Of a stretch of 6,406 nucleotides of DNA, positions 1 to 6,406 are shown piece after piece. A program made the translations under genes and the position numbers. The stretch is taken from the NCBI GenBank assembly GCA_036555035.1, contig DATBMB010000034.1, forward strand, positions 1 through 6,406. Reading direction: 5' to 3'. This DNA is from SG8-41 sp036555035 (GTDB lineage Bacteria > Pseudomonadota > Gammaproteobacteria > Burkholderiales > SG8-41). The notes beneath the pieces are model-generated. The model was not told where the DNA came from. It did no database searches and saw nothing but the letters and a program-made list of their open reading frames with translations. Position 1 is the first letter of the stretch, and each line of letters opens with the position of its first letter.

Positions 1-1
1 G

Positions 2-2028
<2,027 letters not shown>

Positions 2029-2032
<4 letters not shown>

Positions 2033-2057
2033 CTCAGGTGAGCTAAGCCCTTAAAAT
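2029..2057 (+). promoter_or_regulatory. Candidate sigma70-type promoter for the str operon, overlapping the rpoC stop codon
   Basis: A -35 box TTGACT (2029-2034, 5 of 6 to TTGACA) is followed after exactly 17 bp by a -10 box TAAAAT (2052-2057, 5 of 6 to TATAAT). The -35 overlaps the rpoC TGA. The surrounding DNA is strongly GC-rich, so an AT-rich -10 at ideal spacing stands out. Transcription would begin near 2063-2065, giving a leader of about 183 nt before rpsL. It is the best promoter match I could find in the rpoC-rpsL gap; matches downstream of the terminator are clearly poorer. The call rests on motif and spacing only. Confidence 0.6.
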
Positions 2058-2073
2058 TCACAGTCTTTTTTCC

Positions 2074-2103
2074 CGCCGGTCGCCCCAGACGGGGAGCCCG
2101 GCG
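2074..2103 (+). other. Strong stem-loop at the start of the rpsL leader
   Basis: CGCCGG (2074-2079) pairs fully with CCGGCG (2098-2103). After a mismatch (2080/2097), one further pair (2081-2096) and a second mismatch (2082/2095), CCCC (2083-2086) pairs with GGGG (2091-2094) around the four-base loop AGAC. The T-run lies before the hairpin (2066-2071), not after it, so this is not an intrinsic terminator on the + strand; read on the - strand the stem is followed by A residues, so it is not one there either. Its likely role is a leader fold that competes with, or precedes, the terminator. Confidence 0.6.
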
Positions 2104-2121
2104 ACAGCCGCAGTAAACCAG

Positions 2122-2155
2122 GCAGGGACGGTGGCGACGCCGTCCCCGCTTTTTT
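2122..2155 (+). terminator. Intrinsic (Rho-independent) terminator between rpoC and rpsL
   Basis: GGGACGG (2125-2131) pairs perfectly with CCGTCCC (2140-2146), leaving an eight-base loop (2132-2139) in which the T2132-G2139 wobble can also close. Beyond a single A-C mismatch, GC (2122-2123) pairs with GC (2148-2149), and six T residues follow directly (2150-2155). The GC-rich stem plus U-tract is a textbook intrinsic terminator. It can end transcripts arriving from rpoBC and, if the promoter at 2029-2057 is used, would also act on the str-operon transcript before rpsL. Confidence 0.8.
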
Positions 2156-2158
2156 GGA

Positions 2159-2187
2159 ACTGGCCAAGCGTTCAGGGCCTGGCCGGT
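2159..2187 (+). other. Stem-loop directly after the terminator
   Basis: ACTGGCCA (2159-2166) pairs with TGGCCGGT (2180-2187) with one G-U wobble (2161/2185). A single mismatch (2167/2179) is followed by two more G-C pairs (2168-2169 with 2177-2178), closing a seven-base loop (2170-2176). No T-run follows, so it is not a terminator. The TGGCC sequence occurs in both arms because GGCC is self-complementary. It may be an element of the leader fold or a barrier that protects the downstream mRNA; the role is not known. Confidence 0.45.
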
Positions 2188-2200
2188 AACGTTTAGGAAT

Positions 2201-2232
2201 CAGTATCTTACTGGGTTCAACTCGGAGTCGAG
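2201..2232 (+). other. Two short hairpins just upstream of the rpsL start
   Basis: CAGTA (2201-2205) and TACTG (2209-2213) form a perfect five-pair stem with loop TCT. CTCG (2221-2224) and CGAG (2229-2232) form a four-pair stem with loop GAGT. The second includes the GGAG at 2224-2227, the best Shine-Dalgarno-like tetramer before rpsL, but that tetramer lies 19 nt from the ATG, too far for normal use unless the RNA is folded. Both stems are short and could be chance. Confidence 0.25.
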
Positions 2233-2246
2233 CAGGCGCGTCAGCA

Positions 2247-2624
2247 ATGCCAACGATCAACCAGTTAGTGCGCAAGGGACGGGCTCCCGCGCGCTGGAAG
2301 AGCAAGGTCCCCGCCCTCGCGGGCTCACCGCAGCGCCGCGGCGTGTGTACGCGCGTCTACACCACCACGCCCAAGAAGCCCAATTCCGCGCTGCGCAAGG
2401 TGGCCAAGGTGCGGCTCACCAACGGCTTCGAGGTCATCGGCTACATCGGCGGCGAGGGCCACAACCTGCAGGAGCACTCGGTAGTGCTGATCCGCGGGGG
2501 CCGCGTGAAGGACCTGCCGGGCGTGCGCTACCACGTGGTGCGAGGCTCGCTCGACACCGCCGGCGTGAAGGACCGCAAGCAGAGCCGCTCGAAGTACGGG
2601 GCCAAACGACCGAAGGCCGCCTAA
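2247..2624 (+). CDS. rpsL: 30S ribosomal protein S12
   Basis: S12 lines the decoding centre of the small subunit and controls tRNA selection accuracy. The product is 125 residues, matching the usual 123-125. The core is almost invariant: RGVCTRVYTTTPKKPNSALRK (residues 31-51), then YIGGEGHNLQEHSVVLIRGGRVKDLPGVRYH (66-96). Lys43 and Lys88, where streptomycin-resistance changes usually fall, are both the wild-type lysine, and Asp89, the residue methylthiolated by RimO in E. coli, is present. The N-terminal arm (residues 11-30) is the divergent part, with Gly11 and Trp17 where E. coli has Pro and Ala, and Ser27 in place of Cys27. The ATG at 2247 fits the family start (MPTINQLVRK), but the ribosome binding site is weak (AGCAGG at 2231-2236, 10 nt away). 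First gene of the str operon, 16 bp before rpsG. Confidence 0.98.
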   Translation: MPTINQLVRKGRAPARWKSKVPALAGSPQRRGVCTRVYTTTPKKPNSALRKVAKVRLTNGFEVIGYIGGEGHNLQEHSVVLIRGGRVKDLPGVRYHVVRGSLDTAGVKDRKQSRSKYGAKRPKAA

Positions 2625-2640
2625 CCGGAAGGTCAAGACG

Positions 2641-3111
<471 letters not shown>

Positions 3112-3122
3112 GAGCTCCCCCC

Positions 3123-5240
<2,118 letters not shown>

Positions 5241-5252
5241 GGAAGGGTTGCC

Positions 5253-6406
5253 ATGGCCAAGAGCAAATTCGAGCGCACCAAGCCGCACGTGAACGTTGGG
5301 ACGATTGGTCACGTGGATCACGGGAAGACGACGCTGACGGCGGCGATGACGATGATCCTGTCGAAGAAGTTTGGCGGGGATGTGAAGACCTACGAGCAGA
5401 TCGATTCCGCTCCCGAGGAGAAGGCGCGCGGCATCACGATCAACACCGCCCACGTGGAGTATCAGACCGCGAAGCGCCACTACGCGCACGTGGACTGCCC
5501 GGGGCACGCCGATTACATCAAGAACATGATCACGGGGGCAGCCCAGATGGATGGCGCCATTCTGGTGGTCTCCGCGGCCGACGGTCCGATGCCCCAGACC
5601 CGCGAGCACATCCTGCTCGCGCGCCAGGTGGGGGTGCCGTATATCGTGGTGTTCATGAACAAGGCGGACATGGTCGATGACAAGGAGCTGCTCGAATTGG
5701 TGGAGGTGGAAGTGCGCGAGCTCCTGACGAAGTATGAATTCCCCGGGGACAAGACCCCGATCATCATCGGCTCCGCGCTGAAGGCGATGGAGGGCGACAA
5801 GAGTGAGCTGGGGGAAGGCGCGATCATGAAGCTCGCGGAGGCGCTGGATGCCTATATTCCGCAGCCCAAGCGCGTGATCGACAAGCCCTTCCTGATGCCG
5901 GTGGAGGACGTGTTCTCGATCTCGGGGCGGGGCACGGTGGTCACGGGGCGCGTTGAGCGCGGGGTGATCAAGGTGGGTGAGGAAATCGAGATCGTGGGCT
6001 TGAAGCCCACCATCAAGACGGTGTGCACGGGGGTGGAGATGTTCCGCAAGCTCCTCGATGAGGGGCAGGCGGGCGACAACGTGGGGATCCTGCTCAGAGG
6101 CACCAAGCGGGAGGAGGTGGAGCGCGGCCAGGTGCTGGCGAAGCCGGCCACGATCACGCCCCACACCAAGTTCAGCGCCGAGATCTACGTGCTCTCCAAG
6201 GAGGAGGGCGGGCGGCACACGCCCTTCTTCAATGGCTACCGGCCGCAGTTCTACTTTCGCACCACCGATGTGACGGGGAGCCTGGAGCTGGCGAAGGGCA
6301 CCGAGATGGTGATGCCGGGGGACAACGTGACGATCACCGTTGCCCTCATTCAGCCGATCGCGATGGAGGAAGGCCTTCGATTCGCGATCCGCGAGGGCGG
6401 CAAGAC
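5253..6406 (+). CDS. tuf: Translation elongation factor Tu (EF-Tu), 3' end cut by window
   Basis: EF-Tu carries aminoacyl-tRNA to the ribosomal A site as a GTP complex. I translated it by hand from ATG 5253: 384 complete codons with no stop or frameshift, so only about 12 of the usual 396 residues are missing. The G domain has GHVDHGKT (19-26), switch I RGITINT with Thr62, DCPGH (81-85) with catalytic His85, NKAD (136-139) and GSALK (173-177). Domain 2 (about 210-300) contains SISGRGTVVTGRVERG, and domain 3 holds GGRHTPFFNGYRPQFYFRTTDVTG. A strong Shine-Dalgarno, GGAAGGG (5241-5247), lies 5 nt before the ATG in a 12-bp spacer after fusA. The position after fusA makes it the tufA-type copy; many proteobacteria keep a second copy near secE-nusG. 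Glycine codon use differs from fusA (GGG about as common as GGC). Confidence 0.97.
   Translation, partial: MAKSKFERTKPHVNVGTIGHVDHGKTTLTAAMTMILSKKFGGDVKTYEQIDSAPEEKARGITINTAHVEYQTAKRHYAHVDCPGHADYIKNMITGAAQMDGAILVVSAADGPMPQTREHILLARQVGVPYIVVFMNKADMVDDKELLELVEVEVRELLTKYEFPGDKTPIIIGSALKAMEGDKSELGEGAIMKLAEALDAYIPQPKRVIDKPFLMPVEDVFSISGRGTVVTGRVERGVIKVGEEIEIVGLKPTIKTVCTGVEMFRKLLDEGQAGDNVGILLRGTKREEVERGQVLAKPATITPHTKFSAEIYVLSKEEGGRHTPFFNGYRPQFYFRTTDVTGSLELAKGTEMVMPGDNVTITVALIQPIAMEEGLRFAIREGGK

Larger units (their letters stand above)
2064..2246 (+). promoter_or_regulatory. Structured 5' leader of the rpsL-rpsG-fusA-tuf transcript, possible attenuator
   Basis: This non-coding stretch lies between the predicted transcription start and the rpsL ATG. 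It begins with a pyrimidine run (CTTTTTTCCC, 2065-2074) and then holds a series of stem-loops: 2074-2103, an intrinsic terminator at 2122-2155, 2159-2187, and two small hairpins at 2201-2213 and 2221-2232. Because the terminator sits downstream of the predicted promoter, transcripts starting there must read through it to reach rpsL, which is the layout of a transcription attenuator. I recall that terminator-containing leaders upstream of rpsL have been described in Pseudomonas and Rickettsia; whether this one is related cannot be judged by eye. The alternative is simply a terminator for rpoBC with an unrecognised rpsL promoter after it. Confidence 0.45.

Noticed and set aside
2131..2196. A possible 21-codon leader peptide starting at GTG 2131 and ending at TAG 2194-2196.
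   Set aside because: It starts inside the terminator stem, lacks a convincing ribosome binding site, and shows no run of regulatory codons. It would be reopened only if conserved in relatives.
2171..2199. A second promoter after the terminator (TTCAGG, 17 bp, TAGGAA).
   Set aside because: Each box matches the consensus at only about three of six positions. A TATCTT at 2204-2209 also lacks a usable -35. Neither compares with the 2029-2057 match, although a real rpsL promoter here cannot be excluded.
2051..2305. An 84-codon - strand open frame over the rpoC-rpsL gap.
   Set aside because: It runs through the leader hairpins and the start of rpsL, has no recognisable domain, and is explained by GC-rich shadowing.
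5658..5669. EF-Tu G4 motif NKAD rather than the E. coli NKCD.
   Set aside because: NKxD is the required pattern, and Ala at this position is, from memory, common in betaproteobacterial EF-Tu.

Overview
The window is a conserved housekeeping stretch of a GC-rich proteobacterial chromosome, all coding on the + strand: the 3' half of rpoC, then rpsL, rpsG, fusA and the first 97% or so of tuf. Both end genes are cut by the window edges. By recall, the EF-G sequence (an N-terminus reading PRKTPIERYRNIGITAHID and a domain IV HDVDSNENAF segment) and the EF-Tu sequence (the NKADMVDD block) look most like Betaproteobacteria. The direct rpoC-rpsL junction fits many beta- and gammaproteobacteria and differs from E. 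coli, where the two operons are far apart. Genus cannot be assigned by eye.

Layout: 2-2032 is the C-terminal 676 residues of RNA polymerase beta'. Positions 2033-2246 are the only sizeable non-coding gap (214 bp). It holds a good sigma70-type promoter overlapping the rpoC stop, followed by a very structured leader with an intrinsic terminator between that promoter and rpsL. Ribosomal protein S12 (2247-2624), S7 (2641-3111), EF-G (3123-5240) and EF-Tu (5253-6406, open) follow with spacers of 16, 11 and 12 bp, as expected for one str-operon transcript.

Function: beta' makes RNA. S12 and S7 belong to the 30S decoding centre and head. EF-Tu delivers aminoacyl-tRNA and EF-G translocates it. The set ties transcription and translation capacity to growth.

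The coding regions are ordinary, intact and well conserved, and I see no mobile element, CRISPR array, RNA gene or new gene system. The part worth a second look is the rpoC-rpsL gap. Its order of promoter, hairpin, terminator, hairpin and rpsL reads like a transcription attenuator for the str operon. In addition, the short rpsL-rpsG spacer leaves no room for the S7 autoregulatory site known from E. coli. Smaller curiosities are a Tyr-to-Ser change at the tip of EF-G domain IV and a codon usage in tuf that differs from fusA.
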